Origin: Candidatus Gastranaerophilales bacterium | GTDB taxonomy: Bacteria; Cyanobacteriota; Vampirovibrionia; Gastranaerophilales; Gastranaerophilaceae | DNA: 43,136 bases | Assembly: GCA_944324435.1 (NCBI GenBank) | Contig: CALUWH010000017.1 | Coordinates: forward strand, 1-43,136 | Direction of reading: 5' to 3' | Made by a program: the position numbers and the translations under genes | Notes under the pieces: model-generated | What the model was told of the DNA's origin: nothing | The model's database searches: none | What the model saw: only the letters and a program-made list of their open reading frames with translations | In this document: positions 6,834 to 15,847 of the stretch, piece by piece | Numbering within the stretch: position 1 is the first letter of the stretch | Layout of the letters: every line of letters begins with the position of its first letter

Positions 6834-9155
6834 ATGACAAATGATGTATCAAGAGTTTACCAGTTTTTAGCAAAGTACAATGAAAGCGGACAAACTTGGC
6901 AGAGCGCTGTTGATTCAAATGGGGATGGAACAGTTATTAAAAGTGAATTTCGTGCGTTCATGGAAGATAATTTTGAATGGGACGGCGAAACTAGCGAAGC
7001 TGGCAAAAATGACTTAATTAATGCATTCTGGCAAAATATTGATACAAATAGAAGTACCTCAAAAATCAAAGGTACAAAATTTAAAAACGCAAATGCTTTA
7101 GACAAAGATGAAGTTGCGAGTATGGAAAATCGTATTACGATGTATGAAATTTTAAATGAATATACTTCAACATTAAACGCTCCTAGTGTTGTTTCTTCTG
7201 CCTCTGAATGGAAAAAATCCGTAACAGAAGGTCTTTCTGCACTGGTAGAAACTTATATAAAAGAAGGAAAATCCTCAGAAGAACTTCTTGCATATTTGGA
7301 AGAATCAGCACCTCTTATTATGAATAAAGCTACTGCCGATTATTGTGCGACAGAATATATGAGTTCGGTAATGTCAGAAATTGTAAACGAATACGGGTAT
7401 GCTTACGCCTCTGACACAACATTACAAGATATGATTAACAACTATGTACAATCTTTGACCGGGGAAGAAAATGCCGATACAATCAAGAGCACTGTTACAG
7501 GAATTGTTGATGCTTATATGGCAACAGCCGGGCTAGCAGAAGAAAACTCTGTTGACTTATCTCAATATGGTTATAATATTACGGAAAATTCTGCCTTGAA
7601 TGAGATGCAGAAGAGTGTTGTTAAAAAGAAACTTGAAGATAACCTTGAGGCAATAAAAGAAGAAGCCGACTATAACAACTATTCTGAAATATATGATAAT
7701 GCTGTCAATGAATACATTACAACAACACTTTCAAACGCTAAGTTTAGCGATTTTGAAGCTATTCAGGAACTTGGTATAGAGGATTTCAAAGCAACCAAGC
7801 AATATCAGAATATCGAAACAACAATTGATGTTAAAACTGCTTTGCAGGGTGATGAACTGTATAACATCCTTAAAGAATCAGTAAGCGAATCTTTTGCAAA
7901 CAAGATTAAAAATGACGGCAGGTATTTCGAGGCATATACCCAAGTACAAGAAAAAGCCGTTGAAAAAGCAATTGATGGCGATTTTAACGTAGACGGTGCC
8001 CTTGATACAACAGCATTAATTAACTGGGTAGCCGAAGAATTAGCAAAGAATCTCTCGGATTTCTATGAGAATGGCTTAGGCGACATGCCGATAAATGATT
8101 TGAACATAATGTATGATCAGCTTGCAGCTGCTGCTGCAAAAGAAAGTGTTGACACTGAATCATTGGCACAGTCACGACAGGCAGCTATACAATATTGTGA
8201 TGTCATAACTGCTAAGAATTCTCCACAATTATCAGAAGCAGTTAAGGAAATCTTTGGCGATGACTACGCTTCAGCTATAAACCAACTGTATCCGAGCGAA
8301 ATCACAGAGAAAATGACTGAACTCAAGGCAAAAGCGGTTGAAATTGGTGATGTATCAGAATTTACCGTCTCATCGTGGTCCGGCTTACCTGCAGATAATA
8401 CAGTAATTGGTCTTAATTCAACAGAAAAATACAACATTTCTGCTACTCTTGATACTAAGGGTTCTACTCAGGCTCGTCAGATTTCATACAGCTTAGTCAG
8501 TGTATCAGGCGGTACCGCAACATGTTCTGAACTAGGTGAACTCACTATAACAGGAGGTTCTACATCAGGTTACATTACGGTTAAAGTTGCAGTAGTGGCT
8601 GACGGAGTAACTGTAGGTACGAAGACTGTAAGTTTACAATGTAAGGCTACTGCATCAAGTATCGTTAACAATATTGGCAGCGACTCCTGGGGAGGTAGCT
8701 CCAGCAACCTTGAAGTCTACGGATTATTAGGTGTCAGTGATGGTAAGACTCAGGTAACTTCTCAAAGCTTTACGGACCTGTACAATAACAATGCAGTCAT
8801 AATGCTTCATAGAGACAACAATAATGACACGGAAACAGATCTTGTAAAAGGAAGATTAAAAGAACTCTGCGGCTATATTGTCAATGCATTAAGCTCTCAG
8901 GGACTTGATAAATACAAATTAGAAAGTGCTGCTAACGAAGTAATAGACAGCTTGATGAGTAACTATTATCGTAAGGGCGAAAGTGATGATAACACTGAGA
9001 AAGAAGCCTTGGGCACAAGAGTCAGCGATATGATCAAAAACGGTGAAATGGATGGCGTTGTCAAGTTTACTGACTTCAAGAGAAAAGATTATCAGGTAAA
9101 CATGGTAAGTTTCAAAGAACTTGTTGATCTTATCCTGAACGCCTACGGAATTTAA
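6834..9155 (+). CDS. Large EF-hand protein with Ig-like domain
   Basis: A 773-residue acidic protein that I cannot assign to a named family. Near the N-terminus is a canonical 12-residue EF-hand loop starting at Asp27 (D-S-N-G-D-G-T-V-I-K-S-E38), followed by a degenerate second candidate around 69-90. Residues about 120-510 are helical and rich in D/E/N. Residues about 515-610 look like a beta-sandwich Ig-like domain (V-S-G-G-T-A-T-C-S-E-L-G-E-L-T-I-T-G-G-S-T-S-G-Y). The C-terminus is helical again. No signal peptide or membrane segment is seen, so if exported it uses another route. A strong AAAGGAG site precedes the ATG. A calcium-binding, surface or secreted role is inference. Confidence 0.85.
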   Translation: MTNDVSRVYQFLAKYNESGQTWQSAVDSNGDGTVIKSEFRAFMEDNFEWDGETSEAGKNDLINAFWQNIDTNRSTSKIKGTKFKNANALDKDEVASMENRITMYEILNEYTSTLNAPSVVSSASEWKKSVTEGLSALVETYIKEGKSSEELLAYLEESAPLIMNKATADYCATEYMSSVMSEIVNEYGYAYASDTTLQDMINNYVQSLTGEENADTIKSTVTGIVDAYMATAGLAEENSVDLSQYGYNITENSALNEMQKSVVKKKLEDNLEAIKEEADYNNYSEIYDNAVNEYITTTLSNAKFSDFEAIQELGIEDFKATKQYQNIETTIDVKTALQGDELYNILKESVSESFANKIKNDGRYFEAYTQVQEKAVEKAIDGDFNVDGALDTTALINWVAEELAKNLSDFYENGLGDMPINDLNIMYDQLAAAAAKESVDTESLAQSRQAAIQYCDVITAKNSPQLSEAVKEIFGDDYASAINQLYPSEITEKMTELKAKAVEIGDVSEFTVSSWSGLPADNTVIGLNSTEKYNISATLDTKGSTQARQISYSLVSVSGGTATCSELGELTITGGSTSGYITVKVAVVADGVTVGTKTVSLQCKATASSIVNNIGSDSWGGSSSNLEVYGLLGVSDGKTQVTSQSFTDLYNNNAVIMLHRDNNNDTETDLVKGRLKELCGYIVNALSSQGLDKYKLESAANEVIDSLMSNYYRKGESDDNTEKEALGTRVSDMIKNGEMDGVVKFTDFKRKDYQVNMVSFKELVDLILNAYGI

Positions 9156-9173
9156 TAAAAAAATAACAAATTT

Positions 9174-9203
9174 AAAAAGACCGCCTAGGCGGTCTTTTTT
9201 TCC
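9174..9203. terminator. Bidirectional terminator
   Basis: AAAAAGACCGCC and GGCGGTCTTTTT form a perfect stem around a TA centre, with A and T runs on both sides, so it can terminate the EF-hand gene (+) and the convergent GH13 operon (-). Confidence 0.92.
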
Positions 9204-9222
9204 TCTATTTAATGTTTTGCCT

Positions 9223-11013
9223 CTAATCATTTACTTTTTGTTTAAAAACATGACCTTTTCTGTCTTTTTCAATATTCGGAGTATCAATTTCAAAGACATA
9301 AGCATCATTTGGGGCTAAATTAACTCTTAGTTCGTTAGCATCAGCTTGAAATTCGCTGGTCTCTCCGTACGCCGGAACCATGTTTACAAGCTTCTGCTCG
9401 GCTTTTAACCCCGGAATCTCAATAATTCCTGTAACATTTCTGTTTGGATTTTTATTGGCAACAACCAGAAGAGTTCTTCCGTTATTGTGTCTTGCATAAG
9501 TTATTATCTGGTCATTTTTGTCTTCTCGTTTATTTAACTCAATAAAGCTGCTGTTTCTGTCTGCAAGAACATCCAGATTATTGCGTCTCATTTCAAGAAC
9601 ACCTTTCATAACCCTTTCAATATCAGGAGCATCGCCGCCCGGCTTTCTCGACAGATTAAACAGCGCAAGTCTATATCTGTGATCGTTCATATCATATTTA
9701 GGAACCTGTTTATGCTCAACAGGATCCGGTTTTGTAGTCCAGGTCTCTATATTATCTTTGTCTCTATATTTGTAATCATAATAATCACCGGACTGGAATC
9801 CATCTATAAAGTATGGATTACACATCGGAATTGTAGCCTGCAGAACTGTTGTCATTTTGCAGAAGTTTTCTCCGCCATGAATCATTGAAGAGCTGTCATC
9901 GTGTGTCAAGAATGAACCAATAACACTTTTTCCTGCCGGAAGTCTGTGAGACAAGTCAAGATTCAATTTGATATAATCATTAAATTCCGATGCATTTTTC
10001 CAATCGTGGAAAATGTGATACTGACCGTAATATTCATCAAAACCGGCTTTTAGCAAATCTTCAGGTCTGTCGTATGGCATATTTACCATAGGAGAGGCGC
10101 ACTCATAAGTGTAGCTTTCAGCAAGCCAGCCAAACTCAGGATCTCTTTGATGTGAATACTTAATCAATATATCCCAAAATTCAGGAGGTTTCGCTCTTGC
10201 AACATCGGCGCGGATTCCGTCAATCCCCAAATCAATGCAGGCATCTACATATTGTTTGTGCATTTCTAATAATTTAGGATTTAATGTTCTGTTTGATTCA
10301 TCATCCCAGGGCTCAAACATTCTGATATCAGTCCATCCTTGAGGAGTTTTTTCCTCGCCGTTTCTTCCGTATGCCATTAACTCCGGTTCTGCTTCAAACA
10401 TATCTACAGAAGCGCAGCTCGGTAAATCTAACATTACCTTAATGTTTCTTTTGTGACACTCATCAATAAATGCCTTAAACTGTTCATCAGGAGTCCTCGG
10501 ATCATCTTTTTCTATAATCATAGGATCGATTGCCAAATGCCCATCCTCCGTAACATATTTTGCAGGAGAATATATAGAACCTGCGGTTCCTTGAGCATTT
10601 TTCTTGCCTGTCGGGTGAATCGGAAGAATATGTATTGTATTAATCCCATCATCTTTTAGCTCATCTAATCTTGATATTGCACTCAAAAGAGTTCCGTTCT
10701 TCTCGCCGGTTTTTAGTGTTACTATATCATCCCCGTTTAAATCCTGTGCAGTAAACGTTCTGGGAACTATTGCAAGCATTACGGATTCGTTATTGCGAAT
10801 CATTGTTTTTAAATTATTTTTATAAGGCTTAGCAGTTCCCTGAGTAAGTTCAACTTTATGAACCTTAGGCGTATTGATAAGTGCCATATTTTGCAAATAC
10901 TTATCAATAGAACCATTGTCCTGATGATTTTGCGGCTGCTCTGTTTTTTCACGAGTAACCTGATAGTCTGCCGCTTTAAAATTTAATGTTGAGATTTTAC
11001 TTACTTGAATCAT
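9223..11013 (-). CDS. GH13 alpha-amylase-family glycosidase with N-terminal NFKA motif
   Basis: Alpha-glucan-active enzyme of the GH13 TIM-barrel family, probably a hydrolase or transglycosidase on alpha-1,4-glucans. Catalytic residues are visible: nucleophile Asp270 in GIDGIRADVARA, acid/base Glu299 in GWLAESY, and stabiliser Asp372 in FLTHDD. The barrel starts near residue 75, and a C-terminal beta domain runs from about 495 to 585. No signal peptide; instead residues 1-14 read MIQVSKISTLNFKA, with the F-K-A motif shared by unrelated proteins in this window. The ATG follows AGGTGAG and overlaps the upstream gene stop by 17 bases, so it is the last gene of a coupled three-gene operon. The substrate is not determined. 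Confidence 0.9.
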   Translation of the reverse strand: MIQVSKISTLNFKAADYQVTREKTEQPQNHQDNGSIDKYLQNMALINTPKVHKVELTQGTAKPYKNNLKTMIRNNESVMLAIVPRTFTAQDLNGDDIVTLKTGEKNGTLLSAISRLDELKDDGINTIHILPIHPTGKKNAQGTAGSIYSPAKYVTEDGHLAIDPMIIEKDDPRTPDEQFKAFIDECHKRNIKVMLDLPSCASVDMFEAEPELMAYGRNGEEKTPQGWTDIRMFEPWDDESNRTLNPKLLEMHKQYVDACIDLGIDGIRADVARAKPPEFWDILIKYSHQRDPEFGWLAESYTYECASPMVNMPYDRPEDLLKAGFDEYYGQYHIFHDWKNASEFNDYIKLNLDLSHRLPAGKSVIGSFLTHDDSSSMIHGGENFCKMTTVLQATIPMCNPYFIDGFQSGDYYDYKYRDKDNIETWTTKPDPVEHKQVPKYDMNDHRYRLALFNLSRKPGGDAPDIERVMKGVLEMRRNNLDVLADRNSSFIELNKREDKNDQIITYARHNNGRTLLVVANKNPNRNVTGIIEIPGLKAEQKLVNMVPAYGETSEFQADANELRVNLAPNDAYVFEIDTPNIEKDRKGHVFKQKVND

Positions 11014-13630
11014 CGCTCACCTGCTTTTTTAACGTATGTGGGTTTCTTATTTTACCAAATCCTAACTGTGCAAGAATTGTTCCGCCAAGAACCACTCCGC
11101 CGATCGTTCCGGCAAGTCTTGCCCATTTTTGGTTTGTATATCTTCTGTCTGCCGCATTCTTAACAAAATCTATAGGAGTTTGTGATATTAAGTTGAACAT
11201 AGACATTCTGGTCTTTGATTCTTTTGAATAATTCTTTAGAGCCGCAGAATCCAGAAGGTGTTCCGGTTTTGTGAAGTCTATACTGTTGTTTCCGATTATA
11301 TTTCTGAATCTGTTTATGTACTGCTGGAATCTTGTCATTATATTTCCAGCTTCCTTGCTGTCATAACGTTTCAGTGCATTTCTGGTTGATTCAGTAATAC
11401 GACCCTTACCTCTGGTTGTCCTTGAATCAATACCTTCTTCTGCTCCCCATACTGTATTCATAACATCTTTATAGAAGTCAGGATTATTTATTGTATTAAG
11501 CTTTAATGTATGGTCGGAAGATGTTGCTCCAAGCATTGCCTCTTTACCCTTTTGAAGAATTTCTTTATCATAAGCAGATACCGGCTCTTTTCTGTTATAC
11601 AAATCAAGCGTATGCAAGATTCTGTTAAACGAATTGTTTGCACCTTGATATCTTTCAATGATTCTTGAAATTGTATAGTTTTTAGAAGAACCTACACCTT
11701 TTGCATTTTCTTTAGCATATTCAATTCTTCCGGCTTCTCCAAATTCTTGAGACCAGTATTTGTTTGCAATATCAGCAAATTTATTTTCTTTAACACCATC
11801 CAGCATATCAAACAATTCCTGCCTTGTACTTAGTGTATTTGAAAGTGTAGAAACGTCTTCTTTTACAAGTTTTCCAATTGTATTTGAGAACTTGCCCTTA
11901 CCGGTTTGATTCAGAAGTTTCGCGGTATTGTTGTAATTATTTTCTATTGCGGTTATTAAATCAACAATGTGTGACTGGTCGGCAGATTTACCGTTTAGTT
12001 TAACTTCCATCTCTGACATAATCTTCCCGAGTTTAGATACAGCTTCTTCATACTTCGCCGGATTTGATGCTAATTCCGTAAGCTTTTTATCAAGAAATTC
12101 GTGAGCCGCATTGTCGGATTCTCTTATTAATTTAAGATCTTTGAATTTCACACCCAGTACGTCAAGAAGCGTCTTTTCAAACTGAGCACTGTATGAACGG
12201 GCAATTACCGTCTCCGGTGCGTGTTCAAACTTGAAGGACTTACATTTATCTAAAATTTTGTCATTCTCTTTGAATACGCTTAGAATTTTTGCAAAATCTG
12301 TAATTTCTTTAATATTAGCCTCTGATACATAATTTGAAGGGGTTTTCTGTATTGATTTTGAAATATTTTCAATAATTCTGTTTTTAAACCCATTTAAAGA
12401 TTCTTTAGAAACTGCCGCTTCTTTTGCGATTTTTTCATCAAAAAGAGATTTAAGTTCTGATTTAAACTTCAAGAGTTCTTCTGATGTTAACTCTTTAGAT
12501 TCAAATTTCTTGAGAATACTATTTATTTCATCCTGTGTCGGGATGAATACTTTTTCTAGTGTTGCTTTATTAGTATTTGGCAAACTGGTTCTTATTGTAT
12601 TAATAAGAGTTTCTGCAGTTTTTTCATCCGTAACGAAGGATTTTACTCCGCGTTTTTCCATCTGCAATATATTTGCCAAATCCTGTTTTACACCTTCTGC
12701 CGTGTTTGCATCAAGATTTTCAGTAAATAATTTTACAAGATTATCAAACTCAGCCTTAGGAAGCTCTTGATTTTTGTAATTAGTAAGTATTCTTGCGGCA
12801 TTTTTACTCAGCTTCGTATTTCCGATTTCTCCTGCGGAAATATTCATATTATTGGTTCTTTCAAGAGCCTTTGTAATCTTAGAGTTATAATTTGAATTTC
12901 TGGCCTTTTCAATCCAAGGGCCTATAATTTTTTCCAATCCGCAGCAAATCAGAGCCGTCATAACCGGAACAACACCGGCTGTCATCATCCAAAGCGTATT
13001 ATTTTGGATTGCAATCTTTCTCATTTGTTCTTTTATTATATCGTGCCGATCCTTTAAATCTCTGGGGATTCCCATCCTATCCCCGATGACATCCAAATCT
13101 TCTCCCGGATATTCGCCTCTGTACAAATCAAACGGAATATAGTTGCTGTCCTGAAATACGGATTTTTTACGACCTTGATCATCAATATATTCTTTGCCGA
13201 TATTATAGCCTTGATATAGTCTGGACGGTGTATTTATTGCGATTAACGGATACAATGACATTGAAGCGAGAAAAGCTCCAAGCCCTGCATATTCCATAAC
13301 TCTTGCCATAGGGTTTGTTGTTCTTGCAGCCAGCATTGTTGCGATTCCGATACCGCCAAGCTTTAAACCTACATCATTGAGACGGCCTGACTGGTGATCA
13401 TTTGCGTTTCCTTTAAATCCGTCCTTAATAGCTTTTATATCATAAGCAATATCTTTTAAGAAATATTTGGGGATAGTAATTAAAGAATCGTGTACCAAGT
13501 GTCCCTGACCGGGAAGAGGTTTGACATTATTGGTTGTACGAATATGGCCTTCAGCATCTCTATAAGATTTATGAGGCCTATGAGACTTAGTATTATCTAT
13601 ATTTGTCTGTATCGGATTAATTGATGTCAT
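10997..13630 (-). CDS. Large lineage-specific membrane protein
   Basis: An 877-residue protein of no family I recognise. It begins MTSINPIQTN without a signal peptide. Hydrophobic segments near 87-103, 114-132 and 212-231, plus one near 842-860, could span a membrane. The central 240-800 region is hydrophilic, Lys/Glu/Asn-rich and helical, with many predicted long helices and no catalytic motif that I can see. It starts one base after the stop of the upstream gene (TAGTATG) and overlaps the GH13 gene, so all three are co-translated. A structural or surface-anchored role is only a guess. Confidence 0.85.
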   Translation of the reverse strand: MTSINPIQTNIDNTKSHRPHKSYRDAEGHIRTTNNVKPLPGQGHLVHDSLITIPKYFLKDIAYDIKAIKDGFKGNANDHQSGRLNDVGLKLGGIGIATMLAARTTNPMARVMEYAGLGAFLASMSLYPLIAINTPSRLYQGYNIGKEYIDDQGRKKSVFQDSNYIPFDLYRGEYPGEDLDVIGDRMGIPRDLKDRHDIIKEQMRKIAIQNNTLWMMTAGVVPVMTALICCGLEKIIGPWIEKARNSNYNSKITKALERTNNMNISAGEIGNTKLSKNAARILTNYKNQELPKAEFDNLVKLFTENLDANTAEGVKQDLANILQMEKRGVKSFVTDEKTAETLINTIRTSLPNTNKATLEKVFIPTQDEINSILKKFESKELTSEELLKFKSELKSLFDEKIAKEAAVSKESLNGFKNRIIENISKSIQKTPSNYVSEANIKEITDFAKILSVFKENDKILDKCKSFKFEHAPETVIARSYSAQFEKTLLDVLGVKFKDLKLIRESDNAAHEFLDKKLTELASNPAKYEEAVSKLGKIMSEMEVKLNGKSADQSHIVDLITAIENNYNNTAKLLNQTGKGKFSNTIGKLVKEDVSTLSNTLSTRQELFDMLDGVKENKFADIANKYWSQEFGEAGRIEYAKENAKGVGSSKNYTISRIIERYQGANNSFNRILHTLDLYNRKEPVSAYDKEILQKGKEAMLGATSSDHTLKLNTINNPDFYKDVMNTVWGAEEGIDSRTTRGKGRITESTRNALKRYDSKEAGNIMTRFQQYINRFRNIIGNNSIDFTKPEHLLDSAALKNYSKESKTRMSMFNLISQTPIDFVKNAADRRYTNQKWARLAGTIGGVVLGGTILAQLGFGKIRNPHTLKKQVSDDSSK

Positions 13631-13631
13631 A

Positions 13632-14711
13632 CTAAATCACCGTACTTTCTTTATTGTCATCTATAATGTCTTTATTGGCTAATTTACCCATGTGTCTTGC
13701 CTTATATATAACATTTGCGGTACCTCCTAAAGTAAGAGCCGCAGTCAAAAGCATCCAGGCTTTACCTGCATGTTTCATAAAGCCTGAAGTTCCTTTTTCT
13801 CCTGTCCATAATGTTTTAAATGCTTTTACAAAAGACTTTCCAAATGTTTTGGAGATATCTACGAAATTAGTACCTGTATTTTTGAATCTTGCTCCCATTT
13901 TAGTAAAGAATCCTTCTCCCGGTTTTGCAATATGACGTTTTCTGTTTGATATTGCATCAAATAAGTCTGTCCAGGAATTTTGAGCCGCAAGACCTACGCC
14001 GACTCCGGCCCAGGCATAAGTTGAAAGCGATTTTGCTGTTTTTGTCGTAGAAACAATGCTCTGTATGATAGGGGTTGTCTCTGTTACAGAATCGTTTAAG
14101 TCATCTCCCAAACCTATTTTTTTAGCAATCTTGTCGTAATATTTAACCCCGTAGTCCGGATCATTTTGGATTAAGTCTTTTCTAAAGAACTCTCTGCTGT
14201 CATAAACTTTTCTTTGCTGCCTTAAAGGATAAATATTAGCATCTTTACCGGGCTGTGTTGGAAGCGGATAATAAACATTTGTATAAGGTAGTTCGATATC
14301 AACTCCGGTTCCCCAGTATACAGGACGGGTTACCAGATCTGCTGACAATGTTTTGAATAAACCGTAAAGTATAACGCCCAGCGCCATTTTTTTGCCGTTT
14401 ACTGCAAGTTTTTGGGATTTTAAATTAAGATGCTTGGTGACCAGATTGAACATTGCCATAAACATAGCACTCCCTGCTAGGTATGGAACAATACCCATTG
14501 ATAGAAATTCATAAAAATCAGAGTTTACATCCCCTCTAAAACCTTTCATGGGGTATTCTGTAAAAGCGCTCATAGTCTTATCCATTTTTTGCGTAATCCT
14601 TGTACGCAAAGTGTTTGGTAATATTTGCGGTCCATCTTCTCCGTGTTTTTTTTCTTCAGATTTCGCGCCAAAAACTGTATTGCTGTCTGTTAATCTTACT
14701 GCTTTAATCAT
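13632..14711 (-). CDS. Lineage-specific membrane protein with N-terminal VFGA motif
   Basis: A 359-residue protein with no recognised domain and first gene of the three-gene operon. Residues 13-16 read VFGA after MIKAVRLTDSNT, similar in position and pattern to the NFKA motif of the GH13 protein in the same operon. Membrane-type segments lie at about 69-91, 108-124 and 318-334, with soluble stretches between. There is no cleavable signal peptide. Operon arrangement with a second membrane protein and a glucan-active enzyme suggests a shared envelope-associated process, but this is inference from context only. Confidence 0.82.
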   Translation of the reverse strand: MIKAVRLTDSNTVFGAKSEEKKHGEDGPQILPNTLRTRITQKMDKTMSAFTEYPMKGFRGDVNSDFYEFLSMGIVPYLAGSAMFMAMFNLVTKHLNLKSQKLAVNGKKMALGVILYGLFKTLSADLVTRPVYWGTGVDIELPYTNVYYPLPTQPGKDANIYPLRQQRKVYDSREFFRKDLIQNDPDYGVKYYDKIAKKIGLGDDLNDSVTETTPIIQSIVSTTKTAKSLSTYAWAGVGVGLAAQNSWTDLFDAISNRKRHIAKPGEGFFTKMGARFKNTGTNFVDISKTFGKSFVKAFKTLWTGEKGTSGFMKHAGKAWMLLTAALTLGGTANVIYKARHMGKLANKDIIDDNKESTVI

Positions 14712-14726
14712 ACGAACCCCATCTGG

Positions 14727-14806
14727 TACCTATATATTAAAAGTTTCCAAAATATAAATTTTTGCTAGTATTTAAGCATGAACTTTACATTTTTTTACAA
14801 AAAATA
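14727..14806 (-). promoter_or_regulatory. Upstream region of three-gene operon
   Basis: In the sense of the operon this contains TTTTTTGTAAAAAA (about 14791-14804, a degenerate form of the TTGTAAC element) and, nearer the gene, ACTTTTAATATATAGG, which resembles the ACTTTATATATATAAG stretch upstream of the genes at 31115 and 21067. No clear -35/-10 pair was assigned. Confidence 0.3.
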
Positions 14807-14860
14807 AAAAAATACTCCACACACAATTTAATCTACCAAAAACAAAAATAAAAAACAAGA

Positions 14861-14885
14861 AAAAAGGACTATGAAGTCCTTTTTT
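14861..14885 (-). terminator. Terminator after ferritin
   Basis: AAAAAGGACT pairs with AGTCCTTTTT over an ATGA loop directly after the ferritin stop codon. On the minus strand a T-rich tail follows. Confidence 0.9.
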
Positions 14886-14886
14886 A

Positions 14887-15375
14887 CTAGTTACGTTCGC
14901 CCAATTCTTTATCCATAAGGAAAAGAGAAGCATGGTTATCGCCAAAAAGCTCCAGACGCTTTATTATGTCCTTAACGTTCTGCTCTTCTTCTATCTGTTC
15001 ATTTATAAACCAATCAATAAATGAGAGAGTTGTTCTGTCACACTCGTCTTCTGCAGCTTTTGCTATCTGCATAACGGATGCTGTTATACTTTTTTCATGC
15101 TCATAAATATGATTAAAAATTGACAGTATACCGTTGAACTCGAATTCAGGAGTTTTAATCTGTTTTAACGTAACAAAGCTGTTTCTTTCAATCAAATAAT
15201 CAAAGAGTTTCAGGCCATGCTCGACCTCCTCTTTTGCTTGAACTTTTGTCCAGTTTGCAAATCCGAATAAACCAAGTTCTCTTAAATGGGCTGACATAGA
15301 CAGATACAAATAACCTGAATAAAATTCCTTGTTTATCTGTTCATTAATAATAGTATTAATAGAATCGCTAATCAT
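14887..15375 (-). CDS. ftnA: Bacterial non-haem ferritin
   Basis: Iron-storage ferritin, forming 24-mer cages that oxidise and store Fe2+. The 162-residue four-helix protein shows the ferroxidase ligands: Glu in N-K-E-F-Y-S, E-x-x-H in A-K-E-E-V-E-H-G, Glu in Y-E-H-E-K-S, and the E-Q-I-E-E-E-Q segment in helix D, much like E. coli FtnA. I start at the ATG at 15375 because GGGAGG lies six bases upstream; the longer frame from 15399 would add eight residues coded inside the upstream gene. It overlaps the superoxide reductase stop by eight bases, so iron storage and superoxide detoxification are co-expressed, typical of anaerobes facing oxygen. Confidence 0.95.
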   Translation of the reverse strand: MISDSINTIINEQINKEFYSGYLYLSMSAHLRELGLFGFANWTKVQAKEEVEHGLKLFDYLIERNSFVTLKQIKTPEFEFNGILSIFNHIYEHEKSITASVMQIAKAAEDECDRTTLSFIDWFINEQIEEEQNVKDIIKRLELFGDNHASLFLMDKELGERN

Positions 15376-15760
15376 TTTTATCCTCCCCCCACAGACCATG
15401 AATATTGCAATTTTCTATAGCTTTAATGTCATCATCAAGACCTGTTATTTTAAATTCCGCAGTCTCACCGGGATTCAGATATTTCAAATGCAATTGTGAC
15501 TTATCTTTTTTATAAACCTCAATGAATTGGATATAGTGCTCTAAAATCATAGGATGAGTTTTTACTTCTACGTACTTTTCGTTTTCTCTGAATACAATTT
15601 TCGGTGCGTGTTTTTCCCCCATTTCACTTGTATCGTGTTGAATTTCCAGTAATTTCATAGGTTCTCCGCAGCAGACAAGTTCTCCGGCTCCGGGCAATAT
15701 TACCTGAACCAAATTTCCGCATACTTCACACTTGTAAAGTTGTAATTTTTCTGTAGCCAT
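15368..15760 (-). CDS. dfx: Desulfoferrodoxin-type superoxide reductase (2Fe-SOR)
   Basis: Reduces superoxide to hydrogen peroxide without making oxygen, a defence typical of anaerobes. The N-terminal desulforedoxin domain has Cys11, Cys14, Cys30 and Cys31 for Fe centre I. The catalytic Fe centre II ligands are His51 (in E-K-H-A-P with Glu49), His69, His75, Cys118 and His121 (C-N-I-H-G). All ligands of both centres are present; length 130 is standard. The ATG follows AAAGGA. Translationally coupled to ferritin. Divergent from the gene at 15848, with which it shares a short intergenic region. Confidence 0.97.
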   Translation of the reverse strand: MATEKLQLYKCEVCGNLVQVILPGAGELVCCGEPMKLLEIQHDTSEMGEKHAPKIVFRENEKYVEVKTHPMILEHYIQFIEVYKKDKSQLHLKYLNPGETAEFKITGLDDDIKAIENCNIHGLWGEDKND

Positions 15761-15811
15761 AACATATCCTTTCTTACACCCACCATTTTAACTTCTTATA
15801 TTTTATCCGCA

Positions 15812-15840
15812 TTGTCGAGCTCGGTAATTTGTGATATTAT
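15812..15840 (+). promoter_or_regulatory. Promoter placing the start codon at or next to +1
   Basis: TTGTCG (15812-15817), a 17-base spacer and TATTAT (15835-15840). The next ATG is at 15848, seven bases after the -10, so the predicted mRNA starts at or one base before the start codon. No ribosome binding site is present. Confidence 0.6.
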
Positions 15841-15847
15841 CTGGTGT

